Position numbers and translations under genes: made by a program. DNA of 64,000 nucleotides. Origin: Chitiniphilus purpureus. Lineage in GTDB: Bacteria; Pseudomonadota; Gammaproteobacteria; Burkholderiales; Chitinibacteraceae. The notes below the pieces were generated by a model. That model was not told where the DNA came from. It made no database searches and saw only the letters and a list, made by a program, of their open reading frames with translations. Of the stretch, positions 8,619-16,454 are shown in pieces. The first letter of the stretch is position 1. The number at the start of each line of letters is the position of its first letter. The stretch is from contig NZ_CP106753.1 in assembly GCF_025642115.1 (NCBI RefSeq), positions 2,751,501 to 2,815,500 on the forward strand, written 5' to 3'.

Positions 8619-9431
8619 CTATGCCGGGGCCGACACCAGGCCCTGACCCCGATACCGTTGCGGTGTCGTTGCCATCCGCGCTTTGAAGGCACGCTGGAAA
8701 TGGCTCTGGTCGGCAAATCCCACCGCCAATGCCACCTGGGCAAGCGGCAGTGCCGGATCGCGCAACAGGTGGCGGGCCTGCCTGATCCGCAGATCGGTCA
8801 GGCAGGCATGAGGTGTCAGGCCGTAGCGTGCCTTGAAACGGCGTATCAGATGGTAGCGGCTCAACCCTGCCAGTTCCGCCAGTGCGGCAAGCGATACGTT
8901 GTCAGCCGCGTGCGCCTGCAGGTAGTCGAATACCCGCGCCACGCGGTGGTCCGCGCCGGACCGCACTGGTCGCGCCACCGCACCACCGGCACGGACGGCC
9001 TGAACCCACGCATGCAGCAGCGCGGTCTCCTTGGCCAGCACCGACACGGCGGGATCGAGCAACAGCAAGGCGGTGCGGTGCCAGCAGCGGTACAGCGCAG
9101 GCACCGCGGCGAACATCGGTGGCTGCATCGCAGTCCATGGTTCCAACGCGTGTTCGACCCATCCGGCGTCGAAATAGAACATCCGATAGCCCCAGCACAG
9201 CCCTGGTGCAGGGTTGCAGGCATGCACCTGCGCCGGTGGGATGCATACCCATTGCCCGGCACACAGCGGCCGGCATGTGCCGGCCACGCTGAGCGTGCTA
9301 TGCCCGGCATCGATCAGGCCGACCGACCAGGTATCGTGGGTATGCTCCCGATAGCAGGCGGCGCTGTCAGTGGCACTGCGCAGTTCCAGCCAGGGCAATG
9401 CAGCATCGCGCAGGAAGACGGGATGGGACAT
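8619..9431 (-). CDS. AraC-family transcriptional regulator
   Basis: Encodes 270 residues. The N-terminal half (about 1-150) is a cupin-like AraC ligand-binding domain with HTHDTWSVGLIDAG. The C-terminal half has the two helix-turn-helix motifs of AraC: LAALAELAGLSRYHLIRRFK and, later, LAQVALAVGFADQSHFQRAF, followed by the typical PQRYR ending. It is tail to tail with the LysE exporter gene, which it plausibly controls; regulators of this subgroup often sit beside LysE genes. The inducer is unknown. Confidence 0.9.
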   Translation of the reverse strand: MSHPVFLRDAALPWLELRSATDSAACYREHTHDTWSVGLIDAGHSTLSVAGTCRPLCAGQWVCIPPAQVHACNPAPGLCWGYRMFYFDAGWVEHALEPWTAMQPPMFAAVPALYRCWHRTALLLLDPAVSVLAKETALLHAWVQAVRAGGAVARPVRSGADHRVARVFDYLQAHAADNVSLAALAELAGLSRYHLIRRFKARYGLTPHACLTDLRIRQARHLLRDPALPLAQVALAVGFADQSHFQRAFKARMATTPQRYRGQGLVSAPA

Positions 9432-9643
9432 GGGCAGATGACAGGCCGCGCAATGAAGGTCGGCTCAGTGTAGCGGCGCGGCCCGCTGCGGCCCAACATG
9501 CGGGCGCGCCGATCTGCGGCCGCACCGGTTGCCAAGCCATGGTCTGCCTCCATCAGCCACAGCAGTTGGGAGCCGGCAGTGCCCCTGCTGCAGTGCTCCC
9601 TTCTCCATCATGCACATCATCTGCAGAGGTACCGCGGTGCTGC

Positions 9644-9670
9644 AAAAACCGGCCTGTGGGAGCGGTTTTT
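9644..9670 (-). terminator. Intrinsic terminator of the small hydrophilic protein gene
   Basis: AAAAACCG at 9644-9651 pairs with CGGTTTTT at 9663-9670 around an 11-base loop. Read on the minus strand the stem ends in a run of five T. It lies about 10 bases past the stop codon of the minus-strand gene ending at 9681. Confidence 0.75.
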
Positions 9671-9680
9671 ACAAACAGGC

Positions 9681-9944
9681 TCACATGCCCAGGTCGTCCG
9701 AGGCATCGCGCCGCTGGCGGCGCCGCTGCTCGCTGACCGTGGGATCGCTCGCCACATAGTTGCCCTCGCCGCGCTCGCGCGTGGACGGGTCGTCATTACG
9801 CACACGGTCCACCGCGGTCTCGTCGCCTAAGCTTTCGCTGTCGACATGGGTTCCGGTATCGACCGGGCGCACCTGGGCCGCGCGGTCGGCCGGATCGCTG
9901 GCGACGGCGCGGTGGGGCTGCCGTTCGGAAGATGGCGTGTTCAT
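9681..9944 (-). CDS. Small hydrophilic, probably disordered protein
   Basis: Encodes 87 residues, rich in Asp, Glu, Arg and Ser, with no Cys, no hydrophobic stretch and no recognised domain. The ATG at 9944 is supported by AAGGAGC seven bases upstream; longer in-frame starts lack such a site. A terminator follows the stop. It is divergent from ohr. A second gene of the same size, composition and ribosome-site sequence lies at 58533-58793. Proteins of this look are often stress-induced, but nothing in the sequence proves a role. Confidence 0.65.
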   Translation of the reverse strand: MNTPSSERQPHRAVASDPADRAAQVRPVDTGTHVDSESLGDETAVDRVRNDDPSTRERGEGNYVASDPTVSEQRRRQRRDASDDLGM

Positions 9945-10035
9945 GTCGGCTCCTTGAGAAATCGCCGGCACACGCCGGCGGTGCCTTTCCAAGCAACCCC
10001 CATGCCGGGCATGCAGCCCGGCCAGGAGCCATGCG

Positions 10036-10488
10036 ATGAGCGATATTCTGTACACCGCCGAAGCCGTTGCGCAGGGCGGGCGCGAAGGCCGGATCAAGTC
10101 GTCCGACGGCGTGCTCGATCTTGCGCTTGCCATGCCCAAGGAACTGGGCGGCCCCGGCACGGCGGCCACCAACCCCGAACAGCTCTTCGCGGCGGGCTAT
10201 GCCGCCTGCTTCGAATCGGCGATCCGGTTCGTGGCGCGACAGCAACGGATCCAGCTGCAGACGCTGCAGGTGAGCGCCCGTGTCGGCATCGGCAAGCGCG
10301 AAGCCGGCGGATTTCAGCTTGCCGTCACCCTGACCGCGGCGTTCTCCGGCCTCGATGGCAAGCAGGCGCACGCCCTTGTCAACACTGCCCATGAGGACAT
10401 CTGCCCGTATTCGCACGCCACGCGCAACAACGTGCCGGTGACCCTGGTGGTAACCGACGCCGAAGGGCATCCGTTGTCGAACGGCTAG
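10036..10488 (+). CDS. ohr: Organic hydroperoxide resistance protein Ohr
   Basis: Encodes 150 residues, the usual length for the Ohr branch of the OsmC/Ohr superfamily. Both redox-active cysteines are present: Cys58 in GYAACFES and Cys123 in CPYSHATR, which is diagnostic of Ohr. The family reduces organic and fatty-acid hydroperoxides with lipoylated protein as reductant, in the cytoplasm. No gene for the usual MarR-type repressor OhrR is next to it. The start is ATG at 10036, just after a purine-rich CAGGAGCC. Confidence 0.95.
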   Translation: MSDILYTAEAVAQGGREGRIKSSDGVLDLALAMPKELGGPGTAATNPEQLFAAGYAACFESAIRFVARQQRIQLQTLQVSARVGIGKREAGGFQLAVTLTAAFSGLDGKQAHALVNTAHEDICPYSHATRNNVPVTLVVTDAEGHPLSNG

Positions 10489-10829
10489 TGCCGTTGTTCC
10501 CAGGAAGCGGATCGGGCCCCGGTGTGCATTGCGGCATGCCGCGGCGCCGATCGCGCCTGCAGTTTCTCCCAGGCAACGGGGACGTCTGCACGCCCCCTGC
10601 CTGCTGCACCCTCCCCCACCAGGCCCGCCTCGGATTGCCGTGGTGACATGCGTGCCGGCAAGGCATCGGTTGCAACAGTGCCGCGGAGGTGGAGCAGCCA
10701 CATACAACGCTGGTCGCAACAGATCCCCCCGCCGCGCCGCTGGCTTGGATCGGGTCGCCGGGCGCTTGCTATATACCCCCATGGGGTTTATTATACCCCC
10801 ATATGGTATATACACCACGGACCCCGACG
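10489..10829. other. Intergenic region upstream of copA
   Basis: No convincing gene. The last 60 bases hold the two CsoR-type operator palindromes and must contain the copA promoter. The rest is GC-rich and shows no motif I can name. Confidence 0.6.
10771..10811 (+). promoter_or_regulatory. Two tandem CsoR-type copper operators
   Basis: Two near-copies of the same element lie head to tail: ATATACCCCCATGGGGTTTA (10771-10790) and TTATACCCCCATATGGTATA (10791-10810). Each is a pseudo-palindrome with a C-tract and a G-tract in an AT frame, the operator style bound by CsoR/RcnR-family repressors. A gene for such a repressor closes the operon. The second element ends 19 bases before the copA ATG, so repressor binding would cover the core promoter. 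Confidence 0.75.
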
Positions 10830-13178
10830 ATGAACCAATCAGTGACCGTTCCCATTTCCGGCATGACCTGCGCTGCCTGCGCCACGCGGATAGAAAAGGT
10901 CCTCAACCGCCAGCCGGGGATCAGCGCCTCGGTCAATTTCGCCACCGAGACCGCCCACGTCACACTGGATGGTGCCACGTTGCCGCAAGTGGAAGCCGCC
11001 ATCCGCAAAGCCGGCTACGAGGTGCTCCGCCAGACGCTTGAGCTGGCTGTCTCCGGCATGACCTGCGCCGCCTGTGCCAGCCGCATCGAGAAGGTGCTCA
11101 ACCGCCAACCCGGTGTGACGGCTGCGGTCAACTTCGCCACCGAAACCGCCCGCATCGAATTCCTGCCCGGTGCATTCGACATGGATGAGGCCGTCGCCGC
11201 GATCCGCAAGGCCGGCTACGATGCCCGGCCCGTTTCCACAGATACCCCCCCTGCCCATGATGAGCGGGCGCTGCGTCGGGCCTGGTATGCCTTCGGGCTC
11301 GCCGCCGTGCTCAGCGCACCGCTGATGGTGGAGATGGTCGTGATGATGCTGGGCGCAGGACACGAATGGGTGCCGCGGCCACTGCAGATGGTGCTTGCCA
11401 CCCTGGTGCAGTTCACCGTGGGTCTGCGTTTCTATCGCGGCGCCTGGCATGCGCTGCGCGGTGGCGGGGCCAATATGGACGTGCTGGTCGCGCTGGGCAC
11501 CACCATGGCCTGGGCCTACAGCAGCGTGGTCACCCTTGCCGGCTGGCACCATCAACACGTCTATTTCGAGGCGGGTGCGGCAGTGATCGCGTTGGTGGTG
11601 CTCGGCAAGCTGCTGGAAGCACGGGCCAAGGGGCGCACTGCCGGTGCGATCGCGCAGCTGCTGGCGCTGCAGCCCAAGACCGCCCGGGTGCTGCGCGGGC
11701 AGCAACTGGTCGAGGTGCCGATCGCCCAGTTGCAACCGGGCGACGAGGTAGTGATACGCCACGGCGAGCAGGTGCCGGTCGACGGCCAGGTGCTGAGCGG
11801 CCAGGCCGCGCTGGACGAGGCCATGCTGACCGGCGAGTCGGTGCCTGTTGCCAAGGCCCCGCACGACAAGGTCTACGCCGGCACGCGCAATGTGGAAGGC
11901 ACGCTCACGGTGCGGGCCGAGGGCGTGGGCGGCAGCACCCAGCTTGCCGAGATCGTCCGCCTGGTCGGGCAGGCGCAGGGCTCCAAGGCGCCGATCCAGC
12001 AACTGGCGGACCGGATCTCGGCGGTATTCGTACCGGTGGTGGTGGTGATCGCGCTGCTCACGTTCGTGGTCAGCTGGATCTGGCTGGGCGATCCGGCCGT
12101 GGCGTTGATGCATGCGGTGGCGGTGCTGGTGATCGCCTGCCCCTGCGCACTGGGACTGGCGACGCCGACCGCGGTGATGATGGGGGTGGGCCTGGGCGCG
12201 CGCCAGGGCATCCTGTTCCGCAATGCCGAAGCGCTGGAGCGCGCCGGCAAGCTCTCGGTGCTGGTGGTGGACAAGACCGGCACGTTGACCGAAGGCCGCC
12301 CGACGGTGACCGCGGTGCAACCCGCCGCGGGCAGCGATGCGGGGCGGCTGCTGCAATGGGTGGCAAGCCTGGAAGCCGGGTCGGAACATCCGTTGGCCCG
12401 CGCGGTGCTGGAGCGGGCCCAGGCCGAGGGGCTGCCGCTGCTGCCGGCGGACGGTTTTCGCGCCGAGCCGGGGCACGGCGTGCTCGGCCTGGTCGAAGGG
12501 CATCAACTGCGCGTGGGCACCCCGGATTGGAGCGTGCCGCTGGACGAGGCGCAGCGCGACGCCGTGGCTGCGCTGGCGAGCCGGGGCCAGACCGTGGTCA
12601 GCGTGGCGGTCGACGGCGCATTTGCCGGCCTGATCGCGCTGGCCGACGCGGTCCGCCCCAGTTCGCGCGCCGCCATCGAAGCCCTGGCAGGCCAGGGCGT
12701 GCGGGTGGTGATGCTGACCGGCGACAACGCCGACACGGCGGCCGCCGTCGCGCGCGAGCTGGGCATCGCCGAATTCCGGGCCGGCGTCAAACCGGCGGAC
12801 AAGGCCAACGCCGTCACCGAATTCAAGGCAGGTGGCGCACTGGTCGCGATGGCTGGCGACGGCGTCAACGACGCCCCGGCGCTGGCGGCCGCAGACGTGA
12901 GCTTTGCAATGCGCTCGGGGTCGGACGTGGCGATCGAGGCAGCCGACATCACGTTGATGCACAACGATCTGGCGCACGTGGCCGCCGCGATCTCGCTCTC
13001 GCGCTCGACGCTGCGCAAGATCCGGCAGAATCTCTTTTTCGCCTTCTTCTACAACGTGCTGGGCATTCCGCTGGCCGCGTTCGGCCTGCTCTCGCCGGTG
13101 TTCGCCGGTGCCGCGATGGCGGCAAGCTCGATTTCCGTGGTCAGCAATGCGCTGCTGCTCAAGCGCTGGCGGCCTTGA
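10830..13178 (+). CDS. copA: Copper-exporting P1B-type ATPase CopA
   Basis: Encodes 782 residues. Two N-terminal heavy-metal domains each carry GMTCAAC (near residues 12 and 80). The core shows every P1B-1 mark: TGES in the actuator, CPCALG in the metal-transport helix, the phosphorylated Asp in DKTGTLTEG, SEHPLARAV in the nucleotide domain and GDGVNDAPAL at the hinge. It pumps Cu(I) from the cytoplasm to the periplasm. The ATG at 10830 is chosen because the domain starts there and operators lie just upstream; the longer frame from 10689 would translate through the operators. It is first in a copA-copZ-csoR operon. Confidence 0.95.
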   Translation: MNQSVTVPISGMTCAACATRIEKVLNRQPGISASVNFATETAHVTLDGATLPQVEAAIRKAGYEVLRQTLELAVSGMTCAACASRIEKVLNRQPGVTAAVNFATETARIEFLPGAFDMDEAVAAIRKAGYDARPVSTDTPPAHDERALRRAWYAFGLAAVLSAPLMVEMVVMMLGAGHEWVPRPLQMVLATLVQFTVGLRFYRGAWHALRGGGANMDVLVALGTTMAWAYSSVVTLAGWHHQHVYFEAGAAVIALVVLGKLLEARAKGRTAGAIAQLLALQPKTARVLRGQQLVEVPIAQLQPGDEVVIRHGEQVPVDGQVLSGQAALDEAMLTGESVPVAKAPHDKVYAGTRNVEGTLTVRAEGVGGSTQLAEIVRLVGQAQGSKAPIQQLADRISAVFVPVVVVIALLTFVVSWIWLGDPAVALMHAVAVLVIACPCALGLATPTAVMMGVGLGARQGILFRNAEALERAGKLSVLVVDKTGTLTEGRPTVTAVQPAAGSDAGRLLQWVASLEAGSEHPLARAVLERAQAEGLPLLPADGFRAEPGHGVLGLVEGHQLRVGTPDWSVPLDEAQRDAVAALASRGQTVVSVAVDGAFAGLIALADAVRPSSRAAIEALAGQGVRVVMLTGDNADTAAAVARELGIAEFRAGVKPADKANAVTEFKAGGALVAMAGDGVNDAPALAAADVSFAMRSGSDVAIEAADITLMHNDLAHVAAAISLSRSTLRKIRQNLFFAFFYNVLGIPLAAFGLLSPVFAGAAMAASSISVVSNALLLKRWRP

Positions 13179-13208
13179 TTTCCCCACCCACTCTCAGGAG
13201 CACACACC

Positions 13209-13418
13209 ATGCAACAGATCGACATCCGTATTGAAGGCATGACCTGCGGCGGCTGCGCCGCCTCGGTCACCCGCGCGCTCAAGGCCGTGCCGGGCGTGGA
13301 AGAAGTCAATGTCTCGCTCGCCCCGGGCCAGGCCCAGGTGCGCTTCGACCCTGCGGACACCGACCGCAAGGAGCTGGAACAGGTCATCGAGGAAGCCGGA
13401 TATGACGTCGTCCGCTGA
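13209..13418 (+). CDS. copZ: Copper chaperone CopZ (HMA domain)
   Basis: Encodes 69 residues, a single heavy-metal-associated domain with MTCGGC near residue 11 and the usual EVNVSL beta strand. Such proteins carry Cu(I) in the cytoplasm and hand it to CopA. It starts 30 bases after copA behind CAGGAG and overlaps the next gene, so the three genes are probably one transcript. Confidence 0.93.
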   Translation: MQQIDIRIEGMTCGGCAASVTRALKAVPGVEEVNVSLAPGQAQVRFDPADTDRKELEQVIEEAGYDVVR

Positions 13419-13713
13419 TATGTGCTGCAGCGGTGACGATCCACGCCGCGTCGAACGTGACAACAAGCCCGCGCTGATCAGCCGCCTGAACCGGATCGAA
13501 GGCCAGGTCAGGGGCATCAACAGGATGGTGCAGGAGGACCGCTACTGCATCGACATCCTGACCCAGGTCGCCGCTGTGAAATCGGCATTGGACAGCCTGG
13601 CGATGCAACTGCTTGAAAGCCATGCACGGGGCTGTGTCGCCGATGCGGTCGCCGCCGGCGACGGAGCCGCTGCGATCGACGAGCTGATGCAGGTGGTCCG
13701 CAAGCTGCGTTAA
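13402..13713 (+). CDS. csoR: CsoR-family copper-sensing repressor
   Basis: Encodes 103 residues of the DUF156 (CsoR/RcnR/FrmR) four-helix family, with the signature [12 protein letters not shown]. The three Cu(I) ligands of true CsoR are in place: Cys49 (RYCIDIL), His74 and Cys78 (SHARGC). Copper binding releases the repressor from DNA. The ATG at 13402 overlaps copZ by 17 bases and has GAGGAAG at a good distance; the ATG at 13420 has no such site. Two extra cysteines sit near the N-terminus. The operators upstream of copA are its likely targets. Confidence 0.92.
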   Translation: MTSSADMCCSGDDPRRVERDNKPALISRLNRIEGQVRGINRMVQEDRYCIDILTQVAAVKSALDSLAMQLLESHARGCVADAVAAGDGAAAIDELMQVVRKLR

Positions 13714-13822
13714 GCCAACCTCTCTGGCATGGTCTGGCGTCGGCGGCACCAGCGGTGATTGCTTACTGTAGCGAAAGCGCCTACGCTGTCGCGGTGCGCC
13801 AAACCATGACAGGGGGATAACC

Positions 13823-14917
13823 ATGCACAGCCACGCCGGTCTTGCCAATCATGCACCGACTCCGAACCGCTGGCCGCTGCGCTTCCATGGGCGCGGGGGG
13901 GAGTATTTCCGGATCTGGATCGTCAATCTGGTGCTCAGCGTGCTCACGCTGGGCATCTATTCCGCCTGGGCCAAGGTACGGCGGTTGAAGTACTTCTACG
14001 GCAGCACCGAACTGGCCGGCAGTACCTTCGACTACACCGCACAGCCAATGGCCATCCTCAAGGGCCGACTGCTGATGATCGCGCTGCTGGCACCGCTCTA
14101 TCTGCTGTCCATGGTGCATCCGGTCGCGCCGCTCGTGCTGGCGGCCACGGTATGGCTGGCGATGCCCTGGATCGTGGTGCGCTCGCTGAGCTTCAACCTG
14201 CGCCATACCCGTTACCGCAATGTCGCCTTCGGTTTCAATGGTCGGATCGGTGATGCCTACCTTTACTTCCTCGCGCTGCCGCTGCTGTTGATTCCCACGC
14301 TGGGGCTGGCCTGGCCTTTCGTGCAACATCAGCAGCGCCGCTTCATCACCGACAACGTGCGCTTCGGCACGCAGCAGTTCGCGATGCGACCCGCCGTCGG
14401 CGCCTACTACATGGTGTATCTGATCTCGCTGCTGAGCAGCATCGGCCTTGTGGTCATACTGGGATTGCTGGTCGGGCTGGCCGGGCTGGCATTTGGACTC
14501 AGCGGCATCGACTACGCCAGCTTCCAGAAATCGCCCAGCCAGTACGGCTTTGCGATGGCAGGCCTCGCCGCGATGTATCTGCTGATGATCGGATCCTTGG
14601 CGGTGCTGGGCCAATGTACCCGGATGATGATCCTCAACACCGCATGGAACCATACCGAAGTGGCCGACTGCCGGTTCGAAAGCAAGATCAGCCTGCCGGG
14701 CTATGCCTGGGCGCTGATCAAGCACATGCCGCTGTTTGTCCTCACCCTGGGCCTGGCGGCGCCCTGGGTCACCATCGCGCTGGCACGCTACCGGATCGAG
14801 CATATGGCAGTCTTGGCACCGGATGACCTGAGCGGCTTCGAAGCGGACCGGCAGCAGGCGGCTTCGGCCACCGGCAGCGAAGCGGGCGACCTGCTGGATG
14901 TGGATCTGGCGCTATGA
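13823..14917 (+). CDS. YjgN/DUF898 family integral membrane protein
   Basis: Encodes 364 residues with repeated hydrophobic segments, about six or seven membrane helices. The family hallmark near the N-terminus is visible: FHGRGGEYFRIWIVNLVLS, then GIYSAWAKVRRLKYFYG. The function of the family is not established. The stop codon overlaps the start of the M48 protease gene as ATGA, so the two are translationally coupled and probably act together at the inner membrane. Confidence 0.88.
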   Translation: MHSHAGLANHAPTPNRWPLRFHGRGGEYFRIWIVNLVLSVLTLGIYSAWAKVRRLKYFYGSTELAGSTFDYTAQPMAILKGRLLMIALLAPLYLLSMVHPVAPLVLAATVWLAMPWIVVRSLSFNLRHTRYRNVAFGFNGRIGDAYLYFLALPLLLIPTLGLAWPFVQHQQRRFITDNVRFGTQQFAMRPAVGAYYMVYLISLLSSIGLVVILGLLVGLAGLAFGLSGIDYASFQKSPSQYGFAMAGLAAMYLLMIGSLAVLGQCTRMMILNTAWNHTEVADCRFESKISLPGYAWALIKHMPLFVLTLGLAAPWVTIALARYRIEHMAVLAPDDLSGFEADRQQAASATGSEAGDLLDVDLAL

Positions 14918-15909
14918 CCGGTGGCATTCCGGCCCGTTACTTCGATGGCCGCAGCAGTAGCGCACAGGCGGTGACATTGCGGCGCGACGGTACCATGTTG
15001 CGCATGGACGGGCTGGCGCTGCCGCAGCGTTACCGGCTGGGCGAAGTGATCCTGGAACCCCGGCTGGGACGACAACCGCGCCGGCTGCAGCTGCCTGACG
15101 GCGGCTTGTGTGAATGCGACGATCATGCCGGTTTGGCGACCATCCTGGCCCGGCGCGAGGAACGCCTGTTCCGGCTGGAGCAGCACTGGCGCTTCTCGCT
15201 GTACGCCGTGCTGATCCTTGTGATCGGTGTGGGCGCGGCCTATCTGTGGGGGCTGCCGCTGGCGGCACGTGGCGCGGCGACACTGACGCCCGCAGGGCTG
15301 GAACGCGCATTGGGCGAGCACAGTTTCAGCAGCCTGGAACAGTCAGGGATCGCGCTCAAGCCCAGCCGGGTGTCACCGGCGCGCCAGGCGGTACTGCGGC
15401 GCGCCTTCGCCGGCCTCGTGCCCCCCGACAGCCGACATCGCTATGTCCTGCATCTGCGTGACGCCGGCACGCTCGGCGCCAACGCCTTCGCCCTGCCCGG
15501 CGGTGTGGTGGTGCTGACCGACCAATTGGCCGCCATTGCCAGCGATCAGGAAGTGGCAGCGGTGCTCGCGCATGAGATCGGCCACGTGGAACACCAGCAT
15601 GGCCTGCGCATGCTGTATCAGAGCGCCGGTATCGGGCTGGCGCTGGCCGCGCTGCTGGGTGATGCCCCATCGGCGGCGACCACGGTGGTGGGCATGGGGT
15701 CGATGCTGCTGGAGCTGGGCTACTCGCGCGACGCCGAACGCGAGGCCGACGCCTTCGCCCAGGCGCAGCTCGCCCGGAACGGCTTGCCGCCCCGGCTGCT
15801 TGCCAGTGCATTGCGCAAACTGGCGCAGGCCCATGCCGGCGCTGAGGTGCCGGCATTGCTCTCGTCCCACCCGGATACCGCCGAGCGCATCGAGGCACTG
15901 TCGCGTTGA
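14914..15909 (+). CDS. Membrane-anchored M48-family zinc metalloprotease
   Basis: Encodes 331 residues. An N-terminal domain of about 90 residues precedes one membrane helix (about 94-113, FSLYAVLILVIGVGAAYLWG). The protease domain has the zinc motif HEIGH at 220-224 and the third ligand in EREAD near 275-279, as in M48 peptidases such as BepA and Oma1. The catalytic part probably faces the periplasm. It overlaps the DUF898 gene by four bases, and this pairing suggests a membrane quality-control role, which is inference. Confidence 0.88.
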   Translation: MTGGIPARYFDGRSSSAQAVTLRRDGTMLRMDGLALPQRYRLGEVILEPRLGRQPRRLQLPDGGLCECDDHAGLATILARREERLFRLEQHWRFSLYAVLILVIGVGAAYLWGLPLAARGAATLTPAGLERALGEHSFSSLEQSGIALKPSRVSPARQAVLRRAFAGLVPPDSRHRYVLHLRDAGTLGANAFALPGGVVVLTDQLAAIASDQEVAAVLAHEIGHVEHQHGLRMLYQSAGIGLALAALLGDAPSAATTVVGMGSMLLELGYSRDAEREADAFAQAQLARNGLPPRLLASALRKLAQAHAGAEVPALLSSHPDTAERIEALSR

Positions 15910-15964
15910 GAGCATGCCGTCGGAACGGTCCGGTGGTGCCGCCGGCAAGACAGCTTGCGGCGCT

Positions 15965-16099
15965 TCAACGCAGCACCAGGTAGCGCGCGATACGGCGCAG
16001 CAGCTCGCCCAGCGTGCCGCGTTCGATGCAAGACAGTTTGTCATCCTCCACCGCAGTGTTTTCATCGGGCGGTGGCAGGCGATCGTGATAGGAAATCAT
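15965..16099 (-). CDS. Small hypothetical protein
   Basis: Encodes 44 residues, acidic in the first half and basic-hydrophobic in the second (LGELLRRIARYLVLR). The ATG at 16099 has AAAGGA upstream at a usable distance. No family is recognised. It may form an amphipathic C-terminal helix. It lies alone between the M48 gene and the GGDEF-EAL gene; a false ORF cannot be excluded. Confidence 0.4.
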   Translation of the reverse strand: MISYHDRLPPPDENTAVEDDKLSCIERGTLGELLRRIARYLVLR

Positions 16100-16454
16100 A
16101 CGAAGTCGTCCTTTCAATGGGCGGCAGGCCAGCGGCATGCCCGTCAGGACACGCCATGCCGCGATAGGGATATAAATGCCTGCGAGCCCGACCGTGCCGG
16201 CAGCGACAGATCGGGGCGAAGCCAAGGTCGGGCGCCGCAAAGGCGACAACCGGATTCGCAAAGGCTGGGATGCCACACCACGCAGCGAGTCCCGGTGTAA
16301 AGACGCGGGGCCATGGGCTGTGCAGCGGCATCGCGATGGCCGCAGGCAAAGGAAAAGCCGCCGGAGCGGCGCTGGCGCGCTCCGGAGACAGTACAGAGCT
16401 TACGTGGAACGGCAGCGGGGGACGGTTGTGAAGTGCTTCAGCAAGCGCACCGGG
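16100..16454. other. Gene-poor intergenic stretch
   Basis: Apart from the hairpin at 16361-16385, nothing is recognised. The open frames here have no ribosome site or family resemblance. Confidence 0.5.
16361..16385 (-). terminator. Probable terminator of the GGDEF-EAL gene
   Basis: CCGGAGCG at 16361-16368 pairs with CGCTCCGG at 16378-16385 around nine bases. In the minus direction it is followed by a T-rich stretch (CTTTTCC). It lies about 70 bases after the stop of the GGDEF-EAL gene. Confidence 0.6.

Noticed and set aside
10839..13187. A 782-codon frame antisense to copA
   Set aside because: Same effect of GC-rich codon use; the product is His/Arg/Gln-rich and matches nothing, while the sense strand encodes an intact CopA.
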